A DNA stretch of 39,616 nucleotides from Planctomycetota bacterium (GTDB lineage: Bacteria; Planctomycetota; Planctomycetia; Pirellulales; UBA1268). Both the position numbers and the translations under genes were made by a program. Position 1 is the first letter of the stretch. Each line of letters starts with the position of its first letter. The stretch covers positions 1 to 39,616 of the forward strand of contig VGZO01000040.1 in assembly GCA_016872555.1 (NCBI GenBank), in the 5' to 3' direction. The notes under the pieces are model-generated. The model did not search any database, was not told the DNA's origin, and saw nothing but the letters and a program-made list of their open reading frames with translations. Shown piece by piece: positions 32,417 through 39,616 of the stretch.

Positions 32417-34705
32417 TCAGCCGCACTGGATCATCTTCTCACGCGGCGTGCCCGGGGAACCGAGGGTGACCACCGGCCGGGTGGCCGTCGCCCCCACCGG
32501 CTCCTCCGCCGCGAGCGTGACCGCGACGCTCTTGTAGGCCGGCGTCCGCGACAGCGGGTCGGCCGCCGTCGGCACCAGGACGTTGCTCTCGGGGTAGTAC
32601 ATCGCCACGCAGCCGGGGCGGATCTGGTCGAACACCGACACCACCAGCCCGCGCATCTCGCCGACGGCGCTCGCGATCCGGCAGCGTCCGCCGGCGACGA
32701 GGCCGAGGCGGCGCGCGTCGTCGGGATGGACGAGGACGACGTCGCGGCGCGTCTGGTTGCGGTACAGGTCCTCCTCCTCGTAGACGACGGTGTTGAACTG
32801 CCCCTCGCTGCGGATCGTCATCAGCTGCAGGCCGGCCGGCGGCTCGGGCAGGTCGTGGACGAACAGCCGGGCCTTGCCGTCGGCGGTGGGGAAGCGCGGT
32901 GCGTCGAGCGCCCGGCCGGGGATCGGGAACTCCTTCTTGGTGCGGTCGATGTCGGCGATCGCCTCGAGCCCCGGCACGATCGCCGCGATCGCCCGGCGGA
33001 TTGTGGAGGCGTGGGCCATCGCCCGCCAGTCGACCGGTCCCTCCCCGTCGCCGAGCACCCGCAGCGCCAACTCGGCGATGATCGCGATCTCGCTGCGCGG
33101 GCCGGTCTCCGGCCCGACGGCATGGCGCGGGGCACCGCCGTCGGAGAGGCGTACGAAGCTGAACATGCTCTCCTGCGTCGATGGCTCCGGCTCCTCGTCA
33201 CGGGCCAGCACCGGGAGGATGACCGTCTCCCGGCGGCCGAGGCCGTGGGCATGGCCGGTGTTGAGCGACGTCGACAGGTAGACGACCGTGTCCACCTCCC
33301 CGAGGGCGCGGCGCGTGAAGTCGGCATCGGGGCTGGCGCCGTAGAGATTCCCGCCGAGGCACACCGCGACGCGCATCGCCCCGCGCTTCGCCGCCTCGAG
33401 GCACTCCAGCGTGTCGTAGCCCTTGGCCGTCGGGAGCGTCACGCCGAAGTGGCGCTCGAGGCGATCGAAGACCGCCTGCTTGAGCTGCGGCGTGACCCCG
33501 ACGGTGCCCATCCCCTGGATGTTGGAGTGGCCGCGGATCGGCTGGAGGCCGGCGCCGGGCCGGCCGACCATTCCGCGGACCAGCGCCAGCGCCGCGATCG
33601 CCTGGACCGTCGCCGCGCCGTGGAGGTGGTGCGTGACCCCCATCGTCCAGGCGAAGATCGCGCGCCGTGCCCGCCCGTACTGCGCGGCGACGTCGTCGAT
33701 CTCCGCCCGCGAGACCCCCGACTTGCGCACGATCTCGTCCCAGCCGAGGCCGTCGAGACGCGCCGCGAGCTCGGGCCAGCCGTGGACGTGGGCGGCGAGA
33801 TACGGTTCGTCGATCGCCGCCGATTCCCGGAGGCGCTTGAGCAGGCCGTAGACGAAGGCCAGATCGCCGCCGACGTGGGGCTGGACGTAGCTGCTGGCGA
33901 TCTCGCTCCCGAACACGAGGCTCCAGGGATCGCTGGGGACGGAAAAGTTGACCAGCCCCGTCTCCACGATCGGGTTCACGACCACGACCTTGCCGCCGCG
34001 GCGGCGGACCATCATCAAGGTCCGCATCATCCGCGGATGGTTGCTGGCCGGATTGCCGCCGATCAGCATCACGAAGTCGGCGTGCTCCATGTCGTCGAGC
34101 GTGATCGTGCCGGCCCCGGTGCCGATCGCGCTCGACAGCCCGACGCCACTGGCCTGGTGGCAGTAGTAGCTGCAGTTGTTGACGTGGTTGGTGCCGTAGA
34201 GCCGCGCGAACAACTGGAGGAGGAATCCCGCCTCGTTGCTCGAGCGCCCCGAGAAGTAGAAGAAGGTCTCGTCCGGCGCCGTCGCCCGGAGCCGCTCGGC
34301 GATCCGACCCAGCGCCTCCGACCAGTCGATCGGGCGGTAGTGCTGCGCGCCGGCTTCGAGCAGCGCCGGCTGGACGAGCCGGCCGGAGTGCTCGAGCTCG
34401 CGCGGCGTGAAGCGCTGCAGCTGCGGCGTGGAGTAGGTGGCGAAGAACTCCGGCTTCACCGCCCCCTGCATGTCGGCGACCATCGCCTGGAAGCTCTTCT
34501 TGCAGACCTCCGGGAAATGGCCCGCCTCGTTGACCATCCCGCCGGCCTGGCCGCCCATGCCCAGCGCGCAGGTCTTGCAGGCGTTGCGCGAGCGCATCGC
34601 GCGCCAGAAGGGGAGCAGCCCGCCGGCCTCCCGCGCCTTCTTGAAGGTGTAGCGGATCGCGCGCCAGCCGCCGCCGGTCGTCACGCGGCCGAAATACCTG
34701 CCCAT
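32417..34705 (-). CDS. FdhF/YdeP-family molybdopterin oxidoreductase (possible Fdh4A-like formate dehydrogenase)
   Basis: This 762-residue protein has the molybdopterin oxidoreductase fold. An N-terminal Cys cluster (Cys43, Cys46, Cys68) is not a full classical four-Cys 4Fe-4S motif. The FFYFSGRSSNEAGF and NNCSYYCHQASGVGL segments follow, with Cys182-His183 at the Mo-ligand position, then IGGNPASNHPRMMRTL and GRPGAGLQPIRGHSNIQGMG. The C-terminal MoCo-binding domain starts around residue 630. It fits the FdhF/YdeP subfamily. Methylobacterium Fdh4A is, from memory, of this type and oxidises formate; E. coli YdeP is linked to acid resistance. With H4MPT genes and moaC nearby, formate oxidation is a reasonable inference. 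A GGGAGGG precedes the start. Confidence 0.85.
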   Translation of the reverse strand: MGRYFGRVTTGGGWRAIRYTFKKAREAGGLLPFWRAMRSRNACKTCALGMGGQAGGMVNEAGHFPEVCKKSFQAMVADMQGAVKPEFFATYSTPQLQRFTPRELEHSGRLVQPALLEAGAQHYRPIDWSEALGRIAERLRATAPDETFFYFSGRSSNEAGFLLQLFARLYGTNHVNNCSYYCHQASGVGLSSAIGTGAGTITLDDMEHADFVMLIGGNPASNHPRMMRTLMMVRRRGGKVVVVNPIVETGLVNFSVPSDPWSLVFGSEIASSYVQPHVGGDLAFVYGLLKRLRESAAIDEPYLAAHVHGWPELAARLDGLGWDEIVRKSGVSRAEIDDVAAQYGRARRAIFAWTMGVTHHLHGAATVQAIAALALVRGMVGRPGAGLQPIRGHSNIQGMGTVGVTPQLKQAVFDRLERHFGVTLPTAKGYDTLECLEAAKRGAMRVAVCLGGNLYGASPDADFTRRALGEVDTVVYLSTSLNTGHAHGLGRRETVILPVLARDEEPEPSTQESMFSFVRLSDGGAPRHAVGPETGPRSEIAIIAELALRVLGDGEGPVDWRAMAHASTIRRAIAAIVPGLEAIADIDRTKKEFPIPGRALDAPRFPTADGKARLFVHDLPEPPAGLQLMTIRSEGQFNTVVYEEEDLYRNQTRRDVVLVHPDDARRLGLVAGGRCRIASAVGEMRGLVVSVFDQIRPGCVAMYYPESNVLVPTAADPLSRTPAYKSVAVTLAAEEPVGATATRPVVTLGSPGTPREKMIQCG

Positions 34706-34791
34706 CGGTCCCTCCCGTGCCCACGGTCCACCGCCAACCCGGTCCGCCCCGCTCCCGAGCGGTGCGCCGCAGGAGTGGGCGCGCCTCCCGC

Positions 34792-35604
34792 TCAGTCGAG
34801 CAATTGGATCTCGACGGTGCGGAATTCCACCGGGTGGCTCTCCGACTGCAGCGAGATCGTGCCGCGCGCGAGGAGCTTGTCGCCTCCCTGCCCCGCGATC
34901 AGTTCTTTGGCGTGGGGATCACGTTCGTCGAGTTGCGGCTGCTCGTACTCGAGCACCGTCTTGCCGTCGATCGCGTGGCGGATCCGCGTCGCCCCGTCGA
35001 CCTCGATCTCGACGGTGACCCACTGGTCGCCGCGGTAGGTCGCCGACGTGGAGTTGGTGCAATGCGGCGTGAACAGCTTGCCCCCCATGAAGACGTTGGT
35101 CCCCGGCGTGCAGAGATTGGCGGTCGTCCGCTCGCCCATCGCCGCCCCGCCGAGGAACTGGACCTCGATCGACGCCGGGAAGTCTTGGGCCAGCGCCATC
35201 CCGCGTGGATCCTCCCCATGGAGCATGACGCCCGAATTGCGCACCGCCCAGCCGGGGCCACCGGGGCACTGCGTGCCGGTGAACCGGTACTCGACCCGGA
35301 GCCGGTAGCGCGAGAACGCCTCGTCGTGGAACAGGTGGCCGAACTTCTCGCCGAACGACGGGTACTTCGCCGGGTCGTACACCACCTTGATGACGCCGTC
35401 CTCGACGCGAAACGTGTCGCCATAGTTCACGCCGACCGCCTCGCCGCGGATTTTCGGCGTCCAGCCGGCGAGATCCTTGCCGTTGAACAGCTTCCGCCAC
35501 GGCTGATCGGCACGCGCGCCGCGCGCCCCGGAGCCCACCGCGACAAGCACCAGCGCGACTGTCGCCTGCCACGGCAGCGACCCGACGAGTCGACCACGGA
35601 TCAT
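34792..35604 (-). CDS. Secreted DUF1080 (3-keto-disaccharide hydrolase-like) protein
   Basis: This 270-residue protein starts with a basic N terminus and hydrophobic core (residues 10-27), ending near ARADQ, a likely signal peptide. The rest is a DUF1080 domain: KLFNGKDLAGWTPK, IKVVYDPAKY, YRLRVEYRFTG, NSGVMLHGED, FPASIEVQFLGG, WVTVEIEVDG and ISLQSESHPVEFRTVEI. DUF1080 has a concanavalin-like fold, and some members hydrolyse 3-keto-glycosides. Many copies are typical of planctomycetes. It probably acts in the periplasm; its substrate cannot be told. An AAGGGGA ribosome binding site precedes the ATG at 35604. Confidence 0.88.
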   Translation of the reverse strand: MIRGRLVGSLPWQATVALVLVAVGSGARGARADQPWRKLFNGKDLAGWTPKIRGEAVGVNYGDTFRVEDGVIKVVYDPAKYPSFGEKFGHLFHDEAFSRYRLRVEYRFTGTQCPGGPGWAVRNSGVMLHGEDPRGMALAQDFPASIEVQFLGGAAMGERTTANLCTPGTNVFMGGKLFTPHCTNSTSATYRGDQWVTVEIEVDGATRIRHAIDGKTVLEYEQPQLDERDPHAKELIAGQGGDKLLARGTISLQSESHPVEFRTVEIQLLD

Positions 35605-35706
35605 CAGCGTCCCCTTCGCGTCACGCGAACCCCGGCCGGCACCCGGACGGGAGAAAAACCGCTGGTACGGGGCAACAACGCCTCGTCACCTTGACCCGAA
35701 AGCATA

Positions 35707-35758
35707 CCCCCCGGCGCTCCTCGCCGTGGCACTGAACGCGCCGGGGGGAGGGCGACGT
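35707..35758 (-). terminator. Stem-loop downstream of the aldehyde dehydrogenase
   Basis: An 11-bp perfect stem (35707-35717 with 35748-35758) has a 30-nt loop and lies about 50 bp past the aldehyde dehydrogenase stop on the minus strand. The following minus-strand sequence GTATGCTTTC is only weakly T-rich. It is a possible terminator separating this gene from the DUF1080 gene. Confidence 0.35.
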
Positions 35759-35808
35759 CATCGCGGTATCGGATCAAGCGGCTTCCGAACGTGCATCGCC
35801 GGCCCCGC

Positions 35809-37299
35809 CTACCGCGACGGCGGCGCGAGGCTCACGGTGACGGTCTTCGTCTCGAGGTAGGGCTCGAGGCCGCGCTCGCCGAGCTCGCGGCCGAAGCCCG
35901 ACTGCTTGAAGCCGCCGAACGGCGCCGCGGCGTCGAAGACGTCGTAGCAGTTGACCCACACCGTGCCGGCCCGGAGCCGGCGGGCCACGTCGTGGGCCCG
36001 CGCCACGTCGCGCGTCCACACGGCCGCGGCCAGACCGAACGTGGTGGCGTTGGCGCGCCGCACGAGCTCCTCCATGTCGGAGAAGCGGAGCACGGAGAGC
36101 ACGGGGCCGAAGATCTCGTCGCGGGCGATCGCCATCTCGTCCTTCACGTCGGTGAACACCGTCGGCTCGATGAAGAAGCCGCGGTCGCCGACGCGCTTGC
36201 CTCCGGTCGCGCAGGTCGCCCCTTCGCGCTTCCCGGACTCGATGTAGCCCATGATCTTGTCGAACTGCGCCTTGTCGACCTGCGGCCCCTGCTCGGTGGC
36301 CGGGTCGCGCGGATCGCCGACGCGGCGCTGCCGGCTCGCCGCCACGACCCGCGCGACGAACGCGTCGTGGATCGAATCCTCGACGAACAGCCGCGAGCCG
36401 GCGCAGCAGCACTGCCCCTGGTTGAGGTAGATGCCGACATGCGCCCCGGCCGCGGCCGCCTCCATGTCGGCGTCGGCGAACACGATGTTGGGGCTCTTGC
36501 CGCCGAGCTCGAACGTCAGCCGCTTCAGTTGGTCGGCGGCCTGCCGCATGATGATCTGCGCCGTCTCACCCGACCCGGTGAACGCCACCTTGTCGATGCC
36601 GGGGTGCTTGACGATCGCCGCCCCCGCGGTCGGCCCGTAGCCGGGGACGACGTTGATCACGCCGTCGGGAATCCCCGCCTTCTGTGCCAGGCGTGCCAGC
36701 CGCAGGCAGGTCAGCGGCGTCTGCTCCGCCGGCTTCATCACGATCGTGCAGCCCGCCGCCAGGGCCGGGCCCCACTTCCACGCCGTCATCAGGATCGGAA
36801 AGTTCCAGGGGATGATCTGCCCGGCGACACCGACCGGCTCGCGGCGCGTGTAGCAGAAGTAGTTGCCGTTGATCGGGATCGTCTGGCCGTGGATCTTGTC
36901 GGCCCAGCCGGCGTAGTAGCGCAGGCAATCGAGGGCCAGCGGGATGTCGCCCAGGCGGGCGTCGTTCACCGGCTTGCCGTTGTCGAGGCTCTCGAGCGCC
37001 GCCAGTTCGTCGATTTCCCCCTCGATCAGATCGCACAGCCGGAGCATGATCCGGCCGCGCTCGCGGGCGTCCATCCGCGGCCACGGGCCCTCGTCGAACG
37101 CCTTTCGTGCCGCCTTCACGGCCGCCTCGACGTCGGCGGCGTCCCCCTCGGCGACGTCGGCGATCGCCTCCTCGGTCGCGGGGTCGAACGTCGTGAATGT
37201 CTTGCCGCTGCGGGCCGGCACCCACTGGCCGCCGATGAACAGCTGCGTCTGACGGATCTGGGGCCGGACGACGGCCCGAGGAGCGGTGACGGTGGCCAT
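35809..37299 (-). CDS. NAD(P)-dependent aldehyde dehydrogenase
   Basis: This 496-residue protein matches class 1/2 aldehyde dehydrogenases. It has [31 protein letters not shown], the nucleotide-binding FTGSGETAQ, the general-base Glu in [12 protein letters not shown], the catalytic Cys in [15 protein letters not shown] and the C-terminal [15 protein letters not shown]. It oxidises aldehydes to acids in the cytosol. The substrate is not evident; in this C1-gene neighbourhood a detoxifying or alcohol-linked role is possible but unproved. The ATG at 37299 begins MATVTAPR with AGGGG 7 nt upstream; the frame stays open for another 714 nt upstream through non-homologous sequence. It is divergent from the thioredoxin-like gene. 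Confidence 0.95.
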   Translation of the reverse strand: MATVTAPRAVVRPQIRQTQLFIGGQWVPARSGKTFTTFDPATEEAIADVAEGDAADVEAAVKAARKAFDEGPWPRMDARERGRIMLRLCDLIEGEIDELAALESLDNGKPVNDARLGDIPLALDCLRYYAGWADKIHGQTIPINGNYFCYTRREPVGVAGQIIPWNFPILMTAWKWGPALAAGCTIVMKPAEQTPLTCLRLARLAQKAGIPDGVINVVPGYGPTAGAAIVKHPGIDKVAFTGSGETAQIIMRQAADQLKRLTFELGGKSPNIVFADADMEAAAAGAHVGIYLNQGQCCCAGSRLFVEDSIHDAFVARVVAASRQRRVGDPRDPATEQGPQVDKAQFDKIMGYIESGKREGATCATGGKRVGDRGFFIEPTVFTDVKDEMAIARDEIFGPVLSVLRFSDMEELVRRANATTFGLAAAVWTRDVARAHDVARRLRAGTVWVNCYDVFDAAAPFGGFKQSGFGRELGERGLEPYLETKTVTVSLAPPSR

Positions 37300-37381
37300 C
37301 TGGGCACCCCTGGTAAGAATGGCGGGGAACGGTTCGCCCCATCGGCGCAGGGCTCCCCCGCGTGCCCCCGCCGCCGAATGA

Positions 37382-37411
37382 TTGTCGTCGAAATCGTAGC
37401 CGGGGTACGAT
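37382..37411 (+). promoter_or_regulatory. Candidate sigma-70-type promoter for the thioredoxin-like gene
   Basis: TTGTCG (37382-37387) and TACGAT (37406-37411) are separated by 18 bp, giving a plausible -35/-10 pair about 108 bp before the start codon. Each box matches consensus at four of six positions. It lies in the divergent gap shared with the aldehyde dehydrogenase. Confidence 0.35.
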
Positions 37412-37518
37412 GCAACCAACAAGCGAACCGGGCGGCAGGTGTCTGCCGTCGCGGATCCGACCGATTCCGGCCCTGCCGGAGACGGCTCGGTGCAAGTCCC
37501 CTCAGGAGTTTTCCAAAG

Positions 37519-38088
37519 ATGCGCAGTGCATGGTTGATCGCGGCGGCGCTGGTGTCCTTCGGCGCGGCCTCGGTCGCGACCGCGGAGCTGACCAGCGGCC
37601 CGCAGCCGGGTGATTCGGTGGGTGCGTTCACGGTGACGAAGGTCACCGGCAATGCCGACGACGGCGTCGCCGACGGCAAGAGCCTCTGCTACCGCTGCAA
37701 GATGGGCGCCCGGCCGGTGGTGATGGTGTTTGCCCGGTCGGCCGACGAGAAGCTCGCCAAGCTCCTCAAGAAGCTCGAAGGGGAGCTCGAGGAGCACGCC
37801 GACGAGAAGCTCACCGGCTTCGTCAACATGATCGGCACCGACGCCGACAGCCTGAAGAAGGCCGCCGGTGAGTTCGTGAAGAAGCACGAGATCAAGCGGA
37901 TCGCGTTCGTCGTCCCCGACGACGTCAAGAACGGTCCCGAAGAGTTCAAGATCGCCCCCGACGCCGACGTCACCATCGTCTGCTACAAGGGGGGCACCGT
38001 GAAGGCCAACCACGCCTTCGCCAAGGGTCAGCTGACCGACGAGAAGATCGACGCCGTCGTCAAGGCGTCGTGCAGCCTGGTCGAGTGA
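37519..38088 (+). CDS. Secreted thioredoxin-like protein
   Basis: This 189-residue protein begins with a classic signal peptide ([22 protein letters not shown]). The mature part has [17 protein letters not shown] and a Cys pair in [16 protein letters not shown] (a C-x2-C at the redox-site position). A charged Lys/Glu-rich helix (about 75-100) follows, then [20 protein letters not shown] and [10 protein letters not shown]. The layout resembles thioredoxin-fold redox proteins exported by planctomycetes. The specific role is unknown. A strong AGGAG precedes the ATG at 37519, and a strong intrinsic terminator follows about 70 bp after the stop, so it is probably a single-gene transcript. Confidence 0.78.
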   Translation: MRSAWLIAAALVSFGAASVATAELTSGPQPGDSVGAFTVTKVTGNADDGVADGKSLCYRCKMGARPVVMVFARSADEKLAKLLKKLEGELEEHADEKLTGFVNMIGTDADSLKKAAGEFVKKHEIKRIAFVVPDDVKNGPEEFKIAPDADVTIVCYKGGTVKANHAFAKGQLTDEKIDAVVKASCSLVE

Positions 38089-38160
38089 GCCTGGCAGGAC
38101 CGGCGGACGCGGCTGTCCGGGTTCACCCGGCGGCCCGTCGGGCGGTCGAACGGATCGCGA

Positions 38161-38195
38161 AGCGGCCCGGGACGCGCGTCCCGGGCCGCTTTTTT
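38161..38195 (+). terminator. Strong intrinsic terminator
   Basis: A perfect 30-bp palindrome (38161-38190) forms a GC-rich stem and runs directly into six Ts (38190-38195). It is correctly placed and oriented to end the thioredoxin-like gene transcript. Confidence 0.92.
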
Positions 38196-38326
38196 CGTCT
38201 CCAGGCCAGCCGCTCGAAAAGCGACTGGCGCTGGCACTCCCTCGCGGCCCGGGGTGCAGTCCCGCCGATCGCGGGCTATATTTCGGTGTCCACCGGGTCC
38301 GTCCCAGATCACGGTCCCGGCGACGT

Positions 38327-38400
38327 GGCGGCGTAGCTCAGTTGGTTAGAGCACCGGCTTCATAAGCCGGGTGTCGCCGGTTCGAGTCCGGCCGCCGCTA
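38327..38400 (+). tRNA. tRNA-Met (anticodon CAT), elongator type
   Basis: A full cloverleaf is visible: acceptor GGCGGCG/CGCCGCT (first pair G-U), D arm TAGCTCAGTTGGTTAGAGC, anticodon stem CCGGC/GCCGG with loop TTCATAA (CAT at 38361-38363), T arm GCCGGTTCGAGTCCGGC and discriminator A. It lacks the C1-A72 mismatch and GGG/CCC anticodon stem of initiators, so it is elongator Met; a lysidine-modified tRNA-Ile cannot be excluded. CCA is not encoded. A TATATT (38277-38282) upstream may be its -10 box. Confidence 0.94.
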
Positions 38401-38444
38401 TTCCCGGTTTTCAACGAGGCCCACCGCGTCAGGATCCTGTTCGT

Positions 38445-38852
38445 CTACGCCAACCAGAGCGACGTCTGCCGCGATCTGCGGATCCGAACGTCATGTGTGG
38501 CCAACGGAAGCCTGCCGGCGCGGGCCGTGGCCACGATGAGTCGATCGGCTGGATCCTGGTGGAAGGTCGCCGGGAGGCGATTCATCTCGGCGACAACGGC
38601 GGGCGTGATGGGGACAAGCTCGACGGCGGACGGTGAGGCGGCGATCCGCAACCAATCCTCGAGGGCATCGTCGAGCCGCAGCCGACCAAGCTGCACGAGC
38701 ATCGCGACCTCCCACAGGCTGATGTCGCAGAGGCGAGGTCGCTGACCGCTCGGAAGATCGTCCAACGCCGTCCGCTCTCGGGCTGAAAGCCGGGTATCGC
38801 CCAGTATCCACCAGACCCACACGTGAGTATCGAGGAGCGGCGACTTCGTCAT
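38445..38852 (-). CDS. vapC: PIN-domain toxin (VapC family)
   Basis: This 135-residue protein is a PIN-domain ribonuclease. It has LLDTHVWVWW with the first catalytic Asp, ISLWEVAMLVQLGRL with the conserved Glu, and DPADRLIVATA plus LATHD with the later acidic residues. VapC toxins cleave RNA, commonly tRNA, when freed from antitoxin. The ATG at 38852 overlaps the antitoxin stop in an ATGA, so the two are coupled. It starts about 45 bp from tRNA-Met on the other side (convergent). Confidence 0.92.
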   Translation of the reverse strand: MTKSPLLDTHVWVWWILGDTRLSARERTALDDLPSGQRPRLCDISLWEVAMLVQLGRLRLDDALEDWLRIAASPSAVELVPITPAVVAEMNRLPATFHQDPADRLIVATARAGRLPLATHDVRIRRSRQTSLWLA

Positions 38853-39073
38853 CGCAAGACGTCGATCTCGGATTCCTCGACGACGCTGGCGAACGGATCT
38901 CCCTTGAAAGAACCCCGGCCGCGGAGGGCGAGCCACGGTCTGTCGTCGCGTGCCGGCACCAGACGGGCCACCGGCCGCCCGCGCTTGAGGATGACGATCT
39001 CCCCGCCGACTCGGCTGACCTCGTCGAGGAGCCGAAGGCAGCGGGCTTTGAACGCTGTTGCATTGATCTCCAT
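38849..39073 (-). CDS. Phd/YefM-family antitoxin
   Basis: This 74-residue protein begins MEINATAFKARCLRLLDEV and continues EIVILKRGRPVARLVP, the Phd/YefM DNA-binding fold. The C-terminal charged tail (about 45-74) would wrap the VapC toxin. Members repress their own operon and neutralise the toxin. The ATG at 39073 lies only 6 nt past a predicted -10 box, so the mRNA may lack a leader; no Shine-Dalgarno is visible. An ATG 36 nt upstream would begin inside the promoter and is less likely. Confidence 0.9.
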   Translation of the reverse strand: MEINATAFKARCLRLLDEVSRVGGEIVILKRGRPVARLVPARDDRPWLALRGRGSFKGDPFASVVEESEIDVLR

Positions 39074-39079
39074 GCGACC

Positions 39080-39109
39080 ACTGTACATGACCAGTGTACG
39101 CTCTGTCAA
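39080..39109 (-). promoter_or_regulatory. Promoter of the phd-vapC operon
   Basis: On the minus strand a perfect -35 box TTGACA (39109-39104) and -10-like TACAGT (39085-39080) are 18 bp apart. The predicted start point falls at or within a base or two of the antitoxin ATG, implying a leaderless transcript. Confidence 0.7.
39083..39099. promoter_or_regulatory. Candidate autoregulatory operator
   Basis: GTACA (39083-39087) and TGTAC (39095-39099) form an inverted repeat around 7 bp, within the spacer and overlapping the -10 box. Phd-type antitoxins bind short palindromes at their own promoters, so this is the likely site. Confidence 0.55.
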
Positions 39110-39115
39110 GGTTTC

Positions 39116-39173
39116 GGGTCAGACCCCATCACACGGCGACGCGCCGGGACGGAGAAGGTGTCAGACCGGCACC
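39116..39173. repeat. Two GTCAGACC quasi-palindromes at the pseudogene boundary
   Basis: GGGTCAGACCCC (39116-39127) and a related GGTGTCAGACCGGCACC (39157-39173) share TCAGACC and are nearly palindromic. They bracket the point where phenylalanine hydroxylase homology begins abruptly. They may be REP-like copies or scars of a rearrangement. Confidence 0.4.
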
Positions 39174-39616
39174 TCGGAGCCGCGACCGGGTGGGAGGTCG
39201 TCGCCGTGCCGGGGCTGATCGCCTCGCGGCCCTTCTTCTCGATGCTCGCCAACCGGCAATTCCCGGCCGGCACGTTCGTGCGCACCCCGGAGCAACTCGC
39301 CTCCCTCGAGGAGCCCGACATTTTCCACGACGTCTTCGGGCACGTGCCCCTGCTCACGCACCCGGCCTACCTGTCCGTGGACAAAGCCCTCCATGGCCTT
39401 TGTCCACTTGAGCGACCGCGGGAAACGCCGAGGGTTTCCCGGGTCGCCGTCGGCCGCATCCGGCGGCCGGTCACTTTTTCCACGGGCTGCTACGCGGCCT
39501 ACATGCAGGCCTACGGCCGTGCCGGTCTCGACGCGATCGATCTCAGGGGAGTGAAGTTCCTCGCCAGGCTCAATTGATACACGATCGAGTTCGGCCTCAT
39601 GCTCGTGGGTGGCCAC
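39158..39616 (+). pseudogene. phhA: Phenylalanine 4-hydroxylase, truncated and disrupted
   Basis: The sequence matches the catalytic core of pterin-dependent phenylalanine hydroxylase: AATGWEVVAVPGLIASRPFF, RQFPAGTFVRTPEQL, EEPDIFHDVFGHVPLLTHPAY with both iron-binding His residues, then YMQAYGRAGLDA and, after a stop, YTIEFGLML. Three defects are visible. The N terminus is missing, with GTCAGACC repeats at the break. A 119-bp inserted element splits HPAY from AAYMQAYG, although it keeps the frame. The expected Trp codon before YTIEFGL is TGA (39575-39577). The gene runs off the right edge. It once would have converted phenylalanine to tyrosine. Confidence 0.85.
39371..39489. mobile_element. 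119-bp MITE-like element with CTAC target duplication
   Basis: The insert has imperfect 16-bp terminal inverted repeats (39371-39386, and 39474-39489 on the opposite strand; 13 of 16 match) and is flanked by CTAC on both sides (39367-39370 and 39490-39493). Removing the element and one CTAC restores the expected hydroxylase reading HPAYAAYMQAYG. Inside are three hairpins: 39377-39386/39398-39407 (10 bp perfect), 39412-39426/39434-39447 (14 bp, one bulge) and 39451-39456/39464-39469. It encodes no protein and has no stop in the host frame. Confidence 0.8.

Noticed and set aside
32726-35038. 770-codon plus-strand frame opposite the molybdoprotein and DUF1080 genes
   Set aside because: It crosses two well-supported minus-strand genes and shows no family resemblance.
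38231-38250. Sigma-54 promoter before tRNA-Met (TGGCAC)
   Set aside because: The -24 element TGGCAC is present but no TTGCA-like -12 element follows at the right spacing.
38327-38400. Initiator tRNA-fMet
   Set aside because: The first acceptor pair is G-U rather than the C-A mismatch, and the anticodon stem lacks the three consecutive G-C pairs of initiators.

Overview
The window is about 39.6 kb of very GC-rich bacterial chromosome. It is densely coding, with short gaps and many 1-8 bp start/stop overlaps. The gene content points to a planctomycete, probably of the Pirellulales/Pirellula-like kind. Tetrahydromethanopterin (H4MPT)-linked C1 genes (fae, an mtdB/mtdC-type dehydrogenase, mch and two ATP-grasp genes) sit among housekeeping genes. 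There is also a DUF1080 protein, a small FHA protein of planctomycete type and a FlgI-like HEAT-repeat lipoprotein. The assignment rests on gene content only; no 16S rRNA gene is present.

Layout. Positions 1-178 hold a 50-bp tandem repeat that reads as stacked terminators downstream of tRNA-Lys(CTT). Then come fabI and a NUDIX hydrolase (+), a coupled dnaJ-rnpA-yidD set (-) and ppk (-). Positions 5.7-9.85 kb hold the first C1 block: a CitG-like gene, a PTPS/QueD-like gene, a DtxR-type regulator, mch and a RimK-like ATP-grasp gene. A structured gap, an RHH protein and rnpB (-) follow. An overlapping FHA-rsgA-hflX operon comes next, then the second C1 block at 14.1-17.2 kb: mtd, fae and a second ATP-grasp gene. 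After that lie rimI, the FlgI/HEAT lipoprotein, smc, an HTH-receiver regulator and moaC. A minus-strand run follows, in transcription order SRP RNA, dnaX, recR, rpoN, nrdR. Then come mutS (+), an FdhF/YdeP-type molybdoprotein (-), a DUF1080 protein (-), an aldehyde dehydrogenase (-), a secreted thioredoxin-like protein (+) and tRNA-Met. The window ends with a phd/vapC toxin-antitoxin pair and a disrupted phenylalanine 4-hydroxylase.

How the genes work together. Fae condenses formaldehyde with H4MPT, the Mtd protein oxidises methylene-H4MPT, and Mch converts methenyl- to formyl-H4MPT. The CitG-like, PTPS-like and two ATP-grasp genes are candidates for making the cofactor. The formyltransferase/hydrolase (fhc) genes are not in the window. 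A molybdopterin oxidoreductase of the FdhF/YdeP family and a MoaC gene lie 9-20 kb away and could serve formate oxidation, which is inference. The other genes are mostly informational housekeeping: both RNase P subunits, SRP RNA, clamp loader, MutS, SMC, sigma-54 and ribosome GTPases.

The most notable observations are a nine-A run inside dnaX, where either one-base slip leads to a stop within a few codons; a 119-bp MITE-like element with a CTAC target duplication inside the phenylalanine hydroxylase pseudogene; a toxin-antitoxin promoter that would give a leaderless mRNA; an SRP RNA whose apical loop departs from GGAA; and the C1/H4MPT clusters.
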